Below, piece after piece: positions 8,700 through 20,573 of a DNA stretch of 39,746 nt (position 1 is the first letter of the stretch; the number at the start of each line of letters is the position of its first letter). The notes below the pieces were generated by a model that made no database searches, was not told where the DNA came from, and saw nothing but the letters and a program-made list of their open reading frames with translations. Source of the DNA: Propionibacteriaceae bacterium AM104-82. GTDB taxonomy: Bacteria > Actinomycetota > Actinomycetes > Propionibacteriales > Propionibacteriaceae. The stretch spans positions 1-39,746 of the forward strand of contig JAQDQK010000029.1 of the NCBI GenBank assembly GCA_027658995.1, in the 5' to 3' direction. A program made the position numbers and the translations under genes.

Positions 8700-9554
8700 T
8701 CACCAGGTGGCGAGGGTGCCGACGGTGCGGGTTGGCGTCGGCTCGGTCTCGCCCGGTTCCGGTCGCCACAGCCAGCGCAGCGCGTCGGGCAGCAGCACGC
8801 CCGCATGGTTCAGGTCGTGGGCGCCGTCGCCGAGCACCAGGTGGAAGTCGTAGCCCGTCTCCGCGAAGGCGGCCGCCGTCTTGAGGTTCTCGCTGAGCGA
8901 GTTGAGTTGCCCGCTCGCATGGTTGGTGTCGAAAGAGGCGGCCGTCATCAGGATCCGGAGCCGCTTGGGCCGCGTCTCCCGGACCAGGTAGGGGTAAGGG
9001 TTGCCGTCGGGGAGCGTGGTGAAGCTTCCGAGGAGGCTGATCGCCCCGCCGAACACGTCCGGCCGCATCCAGGCAGCCGTCAGGGCCGCGTGGCCGCCTG
9101 CGCCGACGCCGCAGATGCCGCGCCGCGCCGGTTCCCGGTCGAGGTGCCAGCCCGCCGCGACCCGGGGGATGATCTCGTGTGCCAGGAAGTCGGCGTGCCT
9201 GGCGTCGAACGCGTCGTACTGCGCCTCCCTGTCGACCGGGTCGACGAAGACCCCGACCGACATCGGGATCGCCCGGCGGGCGACGAGGTTATCGAGCACC
9301 AGCCCGCCGCGCAGTTGGCCGTCGGGCGCGTGGCAGCGCTCGCCGTCGAGGAAGACCATCAGGGCCGCGGGGATGTCGTCGGTGTAGCCGAAGGGAACGT
9401 GCACCCGGTAGCGGTGCGTCATGCCCCTGACCTTCGCCTCCAGCACCTGGCAGCGGCCAGGCACAACGTCGGAGCGCGGCAGGGAGTCGGGACCGTGCCG
9501 GTACGTGACCGGCCCTGCGGGAACCTGGTCGCCTCGGTACTCACGCTCAGCCAT
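8700..9554 (-). CDS. Enterochelin esterase-like alpha/beta-hydrolase, nucleophile serine missing
   Basis: A 284-residue protein resembling the esterase D / Fes-type alpha/beta-hydrolases: YRVHVPFGY, LMVFLDGERC, a VFVDPVDREAQYDA segment, FLAHEIIPRV and the C-terminal LPDALRWLW are in the expected order. In this family the nucleophile elbow normally reads like GASSGG; here residues 149-154 read GVGAGG, with Gly151 where the catalytic serine should be. A histidine in DLNHAG near the C-terminus remains. It may be a pseudoenzyme with a binding role, or use another residue. ATG 9554 gives the family-like N-terminus; ribosome-binding signal is weak. It ends about 15 bp before the glycine riboswitch, so the gcv promoter probably lies within its 3' end or the genes are cotranscribed. 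Confidence 0.82.
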   Translation of the reverse strand: MAEREYRGDQVPAGPVTYRHGPDSLPRSDVVPGRCQVLEAKVRGMTHRYRVHVPFGYTDDIPAALMVFLDGERCHAPDGQLRGGLVLDNLVARRAIPMSVGVFVDPVDREAQYDAFDARHADFLAHEIIPRVAAGWHLDREPARRGICGVGAGGHAALTAAWMRPDVFGGAISLLGSFTTLPDGNPYPYLVRETRPKRLRILMTAASFDTNHASGQLNSLSENLKTAAAFAETGYDFHLVLGDGAHDLNHAGVLLPDALRWLWRPEPGETEPTPTRTVGTLATW

Positions 9555-9562
9555 GACCCATT

Positions 9563-9581
9563 CTCGCCCGACGGGGGCGAG
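9563..9581. terminator. Small GC hairpin between uvrB and the esterase-like gene
   Basis: CTCGCCC (9563-9569) and GGGCGAG (9575-9581) form a 7-bp perfect stem with a 5-nt loop, 24 bp after the uvrB stop and 8 bp before the next start. There is no T run. It may attenuate transcription from uvrB, or affect translation of the downstream gene; the sequence does not decide. Confidence 0.4.
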
Positions 9582-9604
9582 TCGGGGCCGAATCCGCGAT
9601 GTGG

Positions 9605-11668
9605 CTACTTGTTCGCCTCGATCATGCCGCGCAGTTCCTTCTTCAGGTCGGCGATCTCGTCGCGGTGCCTGGCGGCCACCTCGAACTGCAGTTCGGCGGC
9701 CGCGGCGTGCATCTGCTCGGTGAGTTCGGCGATCAGCTTGGTGAGTTCGTCGGTTGCCAGCGTGGACGGGTCGAGGCCCTTCTTCTTCCCGCCGGTCTGG
9801 GTCTTGGCCGAGTCGAGCAGGGCGTCGGTGTCGGCGTCCTCCCGGGCCAGCATGTCGGAGACCTCGGCGATGCGCTTGCGCAGCGGTTGCGGGTCGATGC
9901 CGTGCTCGGTGTTGTAGGCCACCTGGATCGCGCGGCGTCGGTTGGTCTCGTCGATGGCGGCGGCCATCGAGTCGGTGATCTTGTCCGCGTACATGTGCAC
10001 CTGGCCGGCGACGTTTCGGGCGGCGCGGCCGATGGTCTGAATGAGGGAGCGCTCCGAACGCAGGAAGCCCTCCTTGTCCGCGTCGAGGATCGCCACGAGG
10101 CTCACCTCGGGAAGGTCGAGGCCCTCGCGCAGCAGGTTGATGCCGACCAGGACGTCGTACTCGCCGAGCCGCAGTTCGCGCAGCAGTTCGATGCGGCGGA
10201 TGGTGTCGATGTCGGAGTGCAGGTACCTGGTGCGGATGCCGTGATCCATCAGGTAGTCGGTGAGGTCCTCCGCCATCTTCTTGGTCAGCGTCGTGACGAG
10301 GACCCGCTCGTTGCGCTCGACCCGAAGCTTGACCTCCGCCATCAGGTCGTCGATCTGTCCCTTGGTCGGCTTCAGCACGACCTCGGGGTCGACGAGCCCG
10401 GTCGGGCGGATGATCTGCTCGACGAACCCGTCGCTGCGGTCCATCTCGTACGGCCCGGGGGTCGCGGACAGGTAGACGGTCTGGCCGATCCGGTCGACGA
10501 ACTCGTCGAACTTCAGCGGCCGGTTGTCGATCGCCGACGGCAGCCGGAAGCCGTGCTCGACGAGGGTGCGCTTGCGGGAGGCATCGCCCTCGTACATGCC
10601 GCCGATCTGCGGGATCGTCACGTGCGACTCGTCCACGACGAGCACGAAGTCCTCGGGGAAGTAGTCGACGAGGCACGACGGGGCCGACCCTGCGGTGCGA
10701 CCGTCGATGTGGCGCGAGTAGTTCTCGATGCCCGAGCAGGTGCCGATCTGGCGCATCATCTCGATGTCGTAACTGGTGCGCATCCGCAACCGCTGCGCCT
10801 CCAGCAGTTTGCCCTCACCCTCGAACTCAGTGAGCCGCTCGGCCAGTTCGGCCTCGATGCCGCCGATGGCCCGCTCCATCCGGTCGTTGCCCGCGGAGTA
10901 GTGGGTGGCGGGGAAGACGTAGGCCTCGTCCTCCTCCAGGATCACGTTGCCCGTGAGGGGGTGCATGGTGGCGATCCGCTCGATCTCGTCACCGAAGAAC
11001 TCGACGCGCAGCGCGTTCTCCTCGTACATCGGGAAGATCTCGAGGGTGTCGCCCTTCACGCGGAAGGTGCCGCGGCCGCCGCCGATGTCGTTGCGCGCGT
11101 ACTGGATGTCGACGAGATGGCGCAGCAACTGGTCGCGGTCCATCTCGTCGCCGACCTTCAGCGTGACCCGCTGCTGCAGGTACTCCTCGGGCGTGCCGAG
11201 GCCGTAGATCGCGGAGACGGTCGCCACCACGATCACGTCGCGCCTGGTCAGCAGCGACGACGTCGCCGCGTGGCGCATCCGCTCGACCTCCTCGTTCAGC
11301 GAGGAGTCCTTCTCGATGTAGGTGTCGGTCTGGGGGAGGTACGCCTCGGGCTGGTAGTAGTCGTAGTAGGAGACGAAGTACTCGATGGCGTTGTTGGGCA
11401 TCAGGTCGCGCAACTCGTTGGCGAACTGCGCGGCGAGCGTCTTGTTCGGCTGCATGACAAGCATCGGGCGCTGCAACCGCTCCGCCAGCCAGGCGACCGT
11501 GGCGGTCTTGCCGGTGCCCGTCGCGCCCAGCAGCACGACGTCCTGCTCTCCCGCCTCGATCCGGCGCTCCAACTCGTCGATGGCGCGCGGCTGATCGCCG
11601 GACGGCGTGAACTCCGAGATGACCTCGAGCGGGGCCACCTGGCGCTGTAGTTCCTCGACTGGACGCAT
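9605..11668 (-). CDS. uvrB: Excinuclease ABC subunit B
   Basis: The damage-verifying helicase-like subunit of the UvrABC nucleotide excision repair complex. The 687 residues include the Walker A motif GATGTGKT at 48-55, the beta-hairpin region [20 protein letters not shown] that clamps DNA, the VDESHVT helicase motif [11 protein letters not shown] in motif VI, and a C-terminal UVR domain ending [15 protein letters not shown] that contacts UvrC. Full length. On the minus strand TAGGCT ends exactly 7 nt before ATG 11668, so the mRNA is probably leaderless. uvrA and uvrC lie within 8 kb on the other strand with the same start architecture. Confidence 0.98.
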   Translation of the reverse strand: MRPVEELQRQVAPLEVISEFTPSGDQPRAIDELERRIEAGEQDVVLLGATGTGKTATVAWLAERLQRPMLVMQPNKTLAAQFANELRDLMPNNAIEYFVSYYDYYQPEAYLPQTDTYIEKDSSLNEEVERMRHAATSSLLTRRDVIVVATVSAIYGLGTPEEYLQQRVTLKVGDEMDRDQLLRHLVDIQYARNDIGGGRGTFRVKGDTLEIFPMYEENALRVEFFGDEIERIATMHPLTGNVILEEDEAYVFPATHYSAGNDRMERAIGGIEAELAERLTEFEGEGKLLEAQRLRMRTSYDIEMMRQIGTCSGIENYSRHIDGRTAGSAPSCLVDYFPEDFVLVVDESHVTIPQIGGMYEGDASRKRTLVEHGFRLPSAIDNRPLKFDEFVDRIGQTVYLSATPGPYEMDRSDGFVEQIIRPTGLVDPEVVLKPTKGQIDDLMAEVKLRVERNERVLVTTLTKKMAEDLTDYLMDHGIRTRYLHSDIDTIRRIELLRELRLGEYDVLVGINLLREGLDLPEVSLVAILDADKEGFLRSERSLIQTIGRAARNVAGQVHMYADKITDSMAAAIDETNRRRAIQVAYNTEHGIDPQPLRKRIAEVSDMLAREDADTDALLDSAKTQTGGKKKGLDPSTLATDELTKLIAELTEQMHAAAAELQFEVAARHRDEIADLKKELRGMIEANK

Positions 11669-11767
11669 GACCGCAAGCCTAGTCGGGCCCTCCGACAGAA
11701 CCGTCCACGTTCGCCCTGGGGTGACCCCCAGCGTGCTTGACGGCCTGCGCAGCCCTGGACGCGACGA

Positions 11768-11797
11768 ACGGGCGGCCCCCGCTTGGGGGCCGCCCGT
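11768..11797 (-). terminator. Strong GC hairpin terminator after the LppU-like gene
   Basis: A perfect 13-bp stem (11768-11780 with 11785-11797) closed by a GCTT loop, placed 22 bp after the stop of the LppU-like gene and 100 bp before uvrB on the same strand. No T run follows, as is common for actinobacterial terminators. It separates the LppU-like unit from uvrB, in agreement with the separate leaderless promoter of uvrB. Confidence 0.85.
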
Positions 11798-11818
11798 CCG
11801 GCAGAAGACATCGGTGCG

Positions 11819-12532
11819 TCAGGAGGTGAATGTCCCGCAGTAGCTGCGGTTGCCCTTTGCGAACTCGAGCAGCGGCTCGGAGGGGGTCTCGCAGTTGGCG
11901 GTGGCGGACTCTTCGACCTTGGTCACCTTGAAGTCGGCGCTCGCGCAGTCGGCGATCTGGAAGTCCCAGATGCTGTCGTCGACGATCTTGTAGCACTTGT
12001 CCGCGATGAAGTTCGGGATCAGGCAGGTCGTCTTGTTCGTCTTCTCCTTGGAGGAGTACTTGCCCTTCGACGAGATGGTGTAGGGCACCTCGGACTCGCC
12101 GCAGGAGGCCTCACCGTTGGTCACCTCGGTCACCAGGTAGGAGTAGTTGGCGTCGTCGTCGCACTTGACCTCCTTGTGGTCGAGGTCGCCCTCCTCGCCG
12201 CTGATGACGATGCAGTTGCCCGCCTTCAGTGCGGCATTGCTGACGAAGTTGTTGTACAGCGCGAAGCCGCCGACGCCGACGACCGCGGCGATCACGAGGA
12301 AGCTCAGCACGCGGCGGACCGGGCCGGGCTTCGACGGCGCCTGCACGCCGGGATGCGGGTAGGGGCCGGGCTGGCCGGGGCCCTGCTGACCGGGCTGCGC
12401 GCCGGCCTGGGCCTGCTGCGCGTAGGGGTCGGGCTGCCCGGGGGCGCCCTGCTGCGGGGGAACAGCCTGCGGGTCGTTCGGCTGTGCGTCGCCCGGCTGG
12501 AAGTCGGGGGTCGGGTCGTTCGGCTGCGTCAC
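11819..12532 (-). CDS. LppU/SCO3897-like membrane-anchored protein, paralogue 1
   Basis: A 237-residue protein with a Pro/Gln/Gly-rich N-terminal tail (about 1-70), one TM helix (RVLSFLVIAAVVGVGGFALY) and an external domain with 8 cysteines. The domain contains AGNCIVIS, CLIPNF and CYKIVDDS, features of the LppU family; function is unknown. The external part looks like two units, each with four cysteines spaced about C-16-C-18-C-17/25-C, so it may itself be a duplication. It begins with GTG behind AGAGGAA. A related gene lies directly upstream at 12617-13336 with all 8 cysteines aligned. TAACCT at 12584-12579 may be its own -10. Confidence 0.8.
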   Translation of the reverse strand: MTQPNDPTPDFQPGDAQPNDPQAVPPQQGAPGQPDPYAQQAQAGAQPGQQGPGQPGPYPHPGVQAPSKPGPVRRVLSFLVIAAVVGVGGFALYNNFVSNAALKAGNCIVISGEEGDLDHKEVKCDDDANYSYLVTEVTNGEASCGESEVPYTISSKGKYSSKEKTNKTTCLIPNFIADKCYKIVDDSIWDFQIADCASADFKVTKVEESATANCETPSEPLLEFAKGNRSYCGTFTS

Positions 12533-12616
12533 TATGGTTCCTCTGCTGGTCAGCGCCGCTTCTCGCGGCTCGTGGCGCAGGTTAGCAGCACAAGGGGCCT
12601 ATCGGGCCGATCCGTG

Positions 12617-13336
12617 TCACCGCCAGGCGATGCAGTAGGTACGACTCGACGCCGGGAACGTCCACGCCTCCTCACCGGGGGAGCAGTTCCACACGCTGGC
12701 CTCTGCGAGATAGGTCACCTCGAAGTCGGCGTAATCACAGGCCGTCTCGCGGTAGACGTAGAACGAGTCGTCGACGACCCGGTAGCAGTGTCCGGTCGCG
12801 AAGTTGGGGATCAGGCAGGTCCGTTTGGCCACCTCGTCGCCGAACCCGAACCACGTACCGGTCTCGTACACGACGTCATCGATCGGGCAGTCCACGGGCG
12901 GCTTCACGACGGAGGTGACCAGGTGCGAGTACACGTCGTCGTCGGAGCAGTCGACCTTCTCCCCCGACACGTCGCCGTCGCCCTCCAGCGTCACGACCAG
13001 GCAGTCGCCCGCCCCGGCGTCGGTGAAGGTGTCGCCGAAGACGTCCCGGAACGCGAAGTACGCGCTCAGCGCTGAGACCAGCAGCGAAGCCAGCCCGACG
13101 GCCACGAGGATCAGGACTAGGGGGACGGACGACCGCTTCGGAGCCGTCCACGGCGCCTGCTGATATGGCGGGTCGAACGGAGGAGCCTGCCACGACGGGC
13201 CGTGACCGGGCGGTGGCCAGGACGCGCCGGGAGGCGGTGGGGCGTCGGCGGGATCGGGGCCCTGCGGCGCGGCTCGGCGCGGCGTGGGACCGCTCTGCTG
13301 GCCGTAGGGGTCCTGCGGGGTAGGCGGCTGCGTCAT
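12617..13336 (-). CDS. LppU/SCO3897-like membrane-anchored protein, paralogue 2
   Basis: A 239-residue protein built like its neighbour: a Pro/Gly/Gln-rich tail (about 1-80), one TM helix (VPLVLILVAVGLASLLVSAL), then an external domain with 8 cysteines in the same order (AGDCLVVT, TCLIPNF, CYRVVDDSF, final RTYC). Function is unknown. ATG 13336 is chosen because GGAGGG precedes it at good spacing and the product then starts MTQPP like the paralogue (MTQPN); the frame stays open further upstream without a better site. It lies 20 bp after the 13357-14055 gene and may be cotranscribed with it. Confidence 0.8.
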   Translation of the reverse strand: MTQPPTPQDPYGQQSGPTPRRAAPQGPDPADAPPPPGASWPPPGHGPSWQAPPFDPPYQQAPWTAPKRSSVPLVLILVAVGLASLLVSALSAYFAFRDVFGDTFTDAGAGDCLVVTLEGDGDVSGEKVDCSDDDVYSHLVTSVVKPPVDCPIDDVVYETGTWFGFGDEVAKRTCLIPNFATGHCYRVVDDSFYVYRETACDYADFEVTYLAEASVWNCSPGEEAWTFPASSRTYCIAWR

Positions 13337-13356
13337 TGCACCCTCCAAGGCTGGGA

Positions 13357-14055
13357 TCAGGCGTCCGACTCGGACGATCGGTAGATGCGGGGCGACTCGG
13401 TGCCGCGGGCCAACCAAGCGACCAGGTCACCCGCGGGGCCGTTCATCTGCGTCGGCATCCCGGAACGGCCGACGGAGCCCTCGTAGCCCTCGTCGGCGAC
13501 GAGTCGAAGCGGCGGGAAGTCGTCGCGCCTGCCGATCCGGTCGACGTGGAACGCGAGCAGCGCCACGGCGATCTCCGGAGTGAGGTCGGCGGTGGAGAAC
13601 TGGCTGCCGAGGTCCATGTGGTGCAGCACCACCTCGCCGAGGCGGGCGAGCGGGATCTGGCTCGCGGGAATCCGGTAGCCCGCGCGCAAAGCCACGGGGC
13701 GCGAGTCGCCCTCGAGCGCGGCGAACTCGCGCTGCAGTTCGCTCGCCGACGTGTCCAGCCGGATCTGCAGGGCAAGCCCGCTCGTCAGGGCGCCGACCTC
13801 GATCGCACGGTGTTTTGCCGCCTGCGACTCGTACATCCGGGTCGGGGTGCCCGAGTCGATGCCGTGGATCACGCGCACCATCCCGTTGGCGCCCTCTGCG
13901 AGATGAGCCGCCACATGGCTGCGGGTCCAGCCCGCCAGGCCGGTGGGCGCGGCCCAGTCGTCGTCGGAGTACCCGATGGTGGTGCCGAGCAGCAGTGCAG
14001 TGTGATCGCGGACCGCGCTCACCACCTCGGCGAACTCGGCGCGATTGGTCGGCAT
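13357..14055 (-). CDS. Mycothiol-dependent maleylpyruvate isomerase family protein
   Basis: A 232-residue member of the DinB-like metal-binding family found in mycothiol-producing actinobacteria. The N-terminal [20 protein letters not shown] carries the first metal-ligand histidine region, and [10 protein letters not shown] near residue 142 supplies the second; both are typical. The family includes maleylpyruvate isomerase, but most members act on unknown substrates, so no reaction is claimed here. TAACTT (14067-14062, minus strand) ends 6 nt before the ATG, suggesting a leaderless mRNA. Divergent from uvrA with only a 34-bp gap. Confidence 0.88.
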   Translation of the reverse strand: MPTNRAEFAEVVSAVRDHTALLLGTTIGYSDDDWAAPTGLAGWTRSHVAAHLAEGANGMVRVIHGIDSGTPTRMYESQAAKHRAIEVGALTSGLALQIRLDTSASELQREFAALEGDSRPVALRAGYRIPASQIPLARLGEVVLHHMDLGSQFSTADLTPEIAVALLAFHVDRIGRRDDFPPLRLVADEGYEGSVGRSGMPTQMNGPAGDLVAWLARGTESPRIYRSSESDA

Positions 14056-14089
14056 GTGCCCAAGTTATCAAAGACGTACCATTGCGGGC
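14056..14089. promoter_or_regulatory. Divergent leaderless promoters of the isomerase-family gene and uvrA
   Basis: Within 34 bp, a minus-strand -10 TAACTT (14067-14062) ends 6 nt before ATG 14055 and a plus-strand -10 TACCAT (14077-14082) ends 7 nt before GTG 14090. The two start points thus lie at or next to the start codons, and each -35 region must fall in or next to the other gene. No clear SOS box was seen. Confidence 0.6.
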
Positions 14090-16926
<2,837 letters not shown>

Positions 16927-16930
<4 letters not shown>

Positions 16931-17559
16931 GAGGGGATGACGGGTCGCATCGATTCGGGTGCGATCCGGCGCGGCACGATCCGGCCGATCACCAGCAGCA
17001 CTGCGCCGAGGATCAGGAACGGTGCGACCTTCGCGAACTCGGCGACCCACCCGTTGATCACCAGAGGCAACTCGTCGACGGCGAACACCACCACGCCGCT
17101 CTGGCCGCCCTCGCAGGTGACCTTGTAGGTGGCCTTCTCCGCGTTGAAGACCTGCAGGGTCTTGCCGTTGGCCTCGGGGAGTTGTTCCATGGCCACCGGC
17201 ACCGCGGTGCCGTCCATGTCGGCGACGGTGCAGGCGGGCGCGACGCCGTCGGGCTTGGTGATGGCGTAGCGGCCCGGGTCGGGGAGCGAGACGGTGCCCG
17301 ACGCGCCGGGCACGTGCCGCTGCGCGACCCACTCGCCGGTCCTGGTGTTGAGGAACTGGGTGTTGAACTGGCCGAGGGCCAGCGCCGCGCCGAGCGCGAT
17401 CGACGCGACGGCGAGCACGGTTGTCACGATGCCGACGACCAGCGCCCAGTTCTTGCGCTTGCGGAAGGCCGCCAACTGCTCGCGGTAGGCGTGCATGTCG
17501 GCCGCCGTCGGCTGGGGGGACTCGGCGACGGTGATGTGTCGGGGCGACGACTCGGGCAT
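16927..17559 (-). CDS. Two-TM membrane protein of unknown function
   Basis: A 210-residue protein I do not recognise. It has a hydrophilic N-terminus of about 37 residues, a TM helix ([23 protein letters not shown]), an external region of about 110 residues with two cysteines (ACTV and VTCEGG, possibly a disulfide) and a second TM helix ([15 protein letters not shown]). The layout suggests an envelope protein with a small folded external domain. TAGCCT (17571-17566, minus strand) ends 6 nt before the ATG, so the mRNA is probably leaderless. It sits between uvrA (convergent, stops overlapping by 3 bp) and uvrC (divergent, 31-bp gap). Confidence 0.82.
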
Positions 17560-17590
17560 GGCTTCAGGCTACCCGCCTAAGATCGCTGAC
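17560..17590. promoter_or_regulatory. Divergent leaderless promoters of the two-TM gene and uvrC
   Basis: In a 31-bp gap, TAGCCT on the minus strand (17571-17566) ends 6 nt before ATG 17559, and TAAGAT on the plus strand (17578-17583) ends 7 nt before ATG 17591. There is no ribosome-binding site for either gene. The arrangement copies that in front of uvrA. Confidence 0.62.
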
Positions 17591-19510
17591 ATGGCCGATC
17601 CAGCTACCTATCGTCCCCGTCCCGGTGCGATCCCCACCGATCCGGGGGTGTACCGGTTCTTCGACGCGTTCGGCAACGTGATCTACGTTGGCAAGGCCAA
17701 GAATCTGAGGCAGCGGCTGAACTCCTACTTCGCCGACCCGTCCGCGCTGCACTTCCGGACCCAGACGATGGTGCGCACCGCCAACAAGGTCGAGTGGACG
17801 GTGGTGGCCAACGAGCTGGAGGCGCTGCAACTCGAGTACACCTGGATCCAGCAGTTCGACCCGCGCTTCAACGTCAAGTACCGCGACGACAAGTCCTACC
17901 CGTGGCTCGCCGTCACCATGAGCGAGGAGTTCCCGCGCGTGTTCGTCGGCCGCGGCGCCAAGAAGCGCGGCACCCGCTACTTCGGGCCGTTCGGCCAGGC
18001 GTGGGCGATCCGCGAGACGGTCGACCTGCTGCTGCGGGTGTTCCCGATGCGCTCATGCACGCAGGGCGTGTTCAACCGGGCCAGGTCGTCGGGCCGCCCA
18101 TGCCTGCTCGGCGACATCGGCAAGTGCTCCGCGCCGTGCGTCGGCCGGGTCACCCCGGAGGAGCACCGCGACATCGCCGAGGACTTCTGTTCCTTCATGG
18201 CGGGCAACACCGGCGGCATCATCGGCAGGATCGAGCGGGAGATGTACCAGGCCTCCGCCGACCTCAACTTCGAACGCGCGGCGGTGCTTCGCGACTCGCT
18301 CGCCGCGCTGAAGAAGGTGCAGGAGAAGAACTCGGTCGTGCTGAGCGACGGGCTGCGCGCCGACATCGTCGGGCTCGCCGACGACGGCCAGCAGGTCGCG
18401 GTGCAGGTCTTCCACGTCGTCGACGGCCGGATCCTGGGGGAGCGCGGCTGGATCGCCGACCGCGCAGACGACCGCCCCCTCACCGAACTGCTGGAGGCCT
18501 TCATCGAGCAGTTGTACACCGACGACCTCGAGATCCCCCCGCACATCTTCTCCTCCATCGAGGCGGAGGACACCGTCGCCGCGCACCTGACCGTGCGGCG
18601 CGGCAGCAATGTGACGATCAAGGTGCCGCTCCGCGGCGAGAAGCGGGCCCTGCTCGACACCGTCGTCAAGAACGCGGAGATGGCCCTCGACCAGGCAAAG
18701 CTGCGCCGCGCCACCGACCTGACCACCCGCAACCTGGCCCTCGAGGAGGTCGCCGAGGCCCTCGACCTGCCCGAGCCCCCGCTGCGGATCGAGTGCTACG
18801 ACATCTCGCACACCATGGGCACCGAGGTCGTCGGCTCGATGGTGGTCTTCGAGGACGGCATGCCGCGCAAGAGCGAGTACCGCCGCTTCATCATCAAGGG
18901 CTTCGAGGGAAGCAACGACGTCGCGGCCATCCGGGAGGTGCTCACCCGCCGGCTGCGCCGCCTCGTGGACGAGCGCGCCACCGACGTGCACGTCGACGCC
19001 ACCACCGGGGCGGCCGCGAAGTTCGCCTACGCGCCGGGGCTGATCGTGGTCGACGGCGGACAGCCGCAGGTCAACGCGGCGGCCGAGGTGCTGCGCGAGT
19101 TCGGCCTCGAGAACGAGATCGCGCTGAGCGGCCTCGCCAAACGCCTCGAGGAGGTGTGGCTGCCGGGGGAGGACTACCCGGTGATCCTGCCGCGCGCCTC
19201 CGAGGGGCTGTACCTGCTGCAGCGGCTCCGCGACGAGGCCCACCGGTTCGCGATCACGCACCACCGCTCCCGCCGCGCCAAGCACGTCGTCGAGTCGGTC
19301 CTCGACGGCGTGCCCGGCCTCGGAGAGCTGCGCAGGAAGGCCCTGCTGAAGTACTTCGGGTCGATGCGCAAGCTGCGTCAGGCCACCGTCGAGGAGATCG
19401 CCGAGGTCCCCGGCTTCGGCCCGACGCTCGCCGCCGCCGTCAAGGAGGCGGTCGCCGACACCGGAGGCGAGGCGATCAACCTCACCACCGGCGAGGTGAC
19501 GGAGATCTAG
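17591..19510 (+). CDS. uvrC: Excinuclease ABC subunit C
   Basis: The double-nicking endonuclease of nucleotide excision repair. The 639-residue product has the N-terminal GIY-YIG nuclease ([25 protein letters not shown], about 16-40), the cysteine-rich [13 protein letters not shown] segment, a UVR motif ([19 protein letters not shown]) that binds UvrB, the RNase H-like nuclease with [19 protein letters not shown] and LIVVDGG, and C-terminal tandem helix-hairpin-helix motifs ([25 protein letters not shown]). ATG 17591 is chosen over upstream in-frame starts because it gives the canonical N-terminus and follows TAAGAT by 7 nt. In many actinobacteria uvrC directly precedes rapZ; here 6.7 kb of other genes lie between. 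Confidence 0.98.
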   Translation: MADPATYRPRPGAIPTDPGVYRFFDAFGNVIYVGKAKNLRQRLNSYFADPSALHFRTQTMVRTANKVEWTVVANELEALQLEYTWIQQFDPRFNVKYRDDKSYPWLAVTMSEEFPRVFVGRGAKKRGTRYFGPFGQAWAIRETVDLLLRVFPMRSCTQGVFNRARSSGRPCLLGDIGKCSAPCVGRVTPEEHRDIAEDFCSFMAGNTGGIIGRIEREMYQASADLNFERAAVLRDSLAALKKVQEKNSVVLSDGLRADIVGLADDGQQVAVQVFHVVDGRILGERGWIADRADDRPLTELLEAFIEQLYTDDLEIPPHIFSSIEAEDTVAAHLTVRRGSNVTIKVPLRGEKRALLDTVVKNAEMALDQAKLRRATDLTTRNLALEEVAEALDLPEPPLRIECYDISHTMGTEVVGSMVVFEDGMPRKSEYRRFIIKGFEGSNDVAAIREVLTRRLRRLVDERATDVHVDATTGAAAKFAYAPGLIVVDGGQPQVNAAAEVLREFGLENEIALSGLAKRLEEVWLPGEDYPVILPRASEGLYLLQRLRDEAHRFAITHHRSRRAKHVVESVLDGVPGLGELRRKALLKYFGSMRKLRQATVEEIAEVPGFGPTLAAAVKEAVADTGGEAINLTTGEVTEI

Positions 19511-19528
19511 CCGGCCGTCGAATGGCGA

Positions 19529-20473
19529 TCATAAGCTGGGTGAATAGATGCTTGCCGTTCCATCCTCGATGGTGGCGCACGCCTCGCGCAGTGCCTCCAG
19601 CAGTTCCGCCACGCCCGGGATCCGCAGCGTAGTGGACGTGGAGACGGCGCTCACGCGACGCAGTCGGGCAGGGGAGATCGCCTTGAATCGTAGGGTCGGG
19701 TCGACCCGGGCTGCCGCGACCATCAACTGGGGGATCAGGGCTACACCGAGTTCGAGGGCCGCCAGGCGCTGCAGCGCCACGTAGTCGTCGGTCTCCAGGG
19801 CGATGTTCGGGACGAAATCCGCGGCGCTGGCCGCCTCGAACAGGTTGGCCCTGCACTCCTCGCAGCCAGCGATCCACGGGGCGTCGGCCAGGTCGTGCAG
19901 CGCCACCACCCGGGACGATGCGGCGGGGTGGTGCTCGGGGAGCGCCACGTAGACGTCCTCCTCGAGGATGGTGCGCCACATCCAGTCCTCCTCGGCCGGA
20001 CGCGGGGGCGAGCCGGGGGAGTAGAACTGCGCGATGACAGCGACGTCGATCCGCCCGGCGCGCAGGTCGGCCACCGCAGTGGCCGCGTCCGCCTCGACAA
20101 GGCGCACGTCGACGCCCGGATGCCTGGCCTTGAAGCTGGCCAGCGCCAACGGGACGATCGTGGCAGCCGCAGAAGGGAACGCCGCTAGGGTCAACGCCCC
20201 TCCGCGCAGGCCCGCGATCAGGTCGATCTCGGTCTTCGCCCGGGTCGCCGCCTCGATGGCCTGCGCGCCGTAGTGCAGGAACACCTCGCCAGCCTGCGTG
20301 AGCCGGGTGCGGCGGCCCTCGCGCAGCACGAGGGGGGTAGCCGCCTCCTTCTCCAACTGCTTGATCTGCTGCGAGATCGCGGGCTGCGAGTAGCCCAACT
20401 CGCGGGCCGCCGCCGAGACGGTTCCCGTCCGGTGCAGCGCGTCGATGAGGCGGAAGTGGCGGATTTCGAACAT
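19529..20473 (-). CDS. LysR-family transcriptional regulator
   Basis: A 314-residue regulator with the LysR helix-turn-helix at residues 1-60 (FRLIDALHRTGTVSAAARELGYSQPAISQQIKQLE) and a periplasmic-binding-like effector domain (LTLAAFPSAAATIVPLAL, VRLVEADAATAVADLRAGRIDVAVI). It is divergent from the Cds1-like gene with a 100-bp gap, the standard LysR layout, so it may regulate that gene in response to a sulfur or amino-acid signal; this is inference. TATACT on the minus strand (20484-20479) ends 5 nt before the ATG, so the leader is very short. Confidence 0.92.
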   Translation of the reverse strand: MFEIRHFRLIDALHRTGTVSAAARELGYSQPAISQQIKQLEKEAATPLVLREGRRTRLTQAGEVFLHYGAQAIEAATRAKTEIDLIAGLRGGALTLAAFPSAAATIVPLALASFKARHPGVDVRLVEADAATAVADLRAGRIDVAVIAQFYSPGSPPRPAEEDWMWRTILEEDVYVALPEHHPAASSRVVALHDLADAPWIAGCEECRANLFEAASAADFVPNIALETDDYVALQRLAALELGVALIPQLMVAAARVDPTLRFKAISPARLRRVSAVSTSTTLRIPGVAELLEALREACATIEDGTASIYSPSL

Positions 20474-20573
20474 GCCTGAGTATAAGCAGAGCTTTAGTTT
20501 CCTAGAGCAAACCTGTCTTTGATTTCTGGCTCCGGGGTCGCGACGATGGGATCGTCACGAGGAAGGGGCAGGG
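20474..20573. promoter_or_regulatory. lysR / cysteine desulfhydrase intergenic region with inverted repeats
   Basis: Two candidate regulator sites are visible. One is AAGC-AGA-GCTT (20484-20494), overlapping the lysR promoter. The other is GACGAT-GGG-ATCGTC (20542-20556), a perfect 6-3-6 inverted repeat about 18 bp before the downstream start. The first fits LysR autoregulation; the second could be an operator or a leader hairpin. GAGGAAGGGG precedes ATG 20574 as the ribosome-binding site. Confidence 0.4.

Noticed and set aside
8516..8806. A 96-residue frame across the glycine riboswitch
   Set aside because: The stretch is explained by two glycine aptamers; the product is low-complexity.
9599..11650. 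Long plus-strand open frame opposite uvrB
   Set aside because: Same reason: a shadow of a complete, well-conserved gene.
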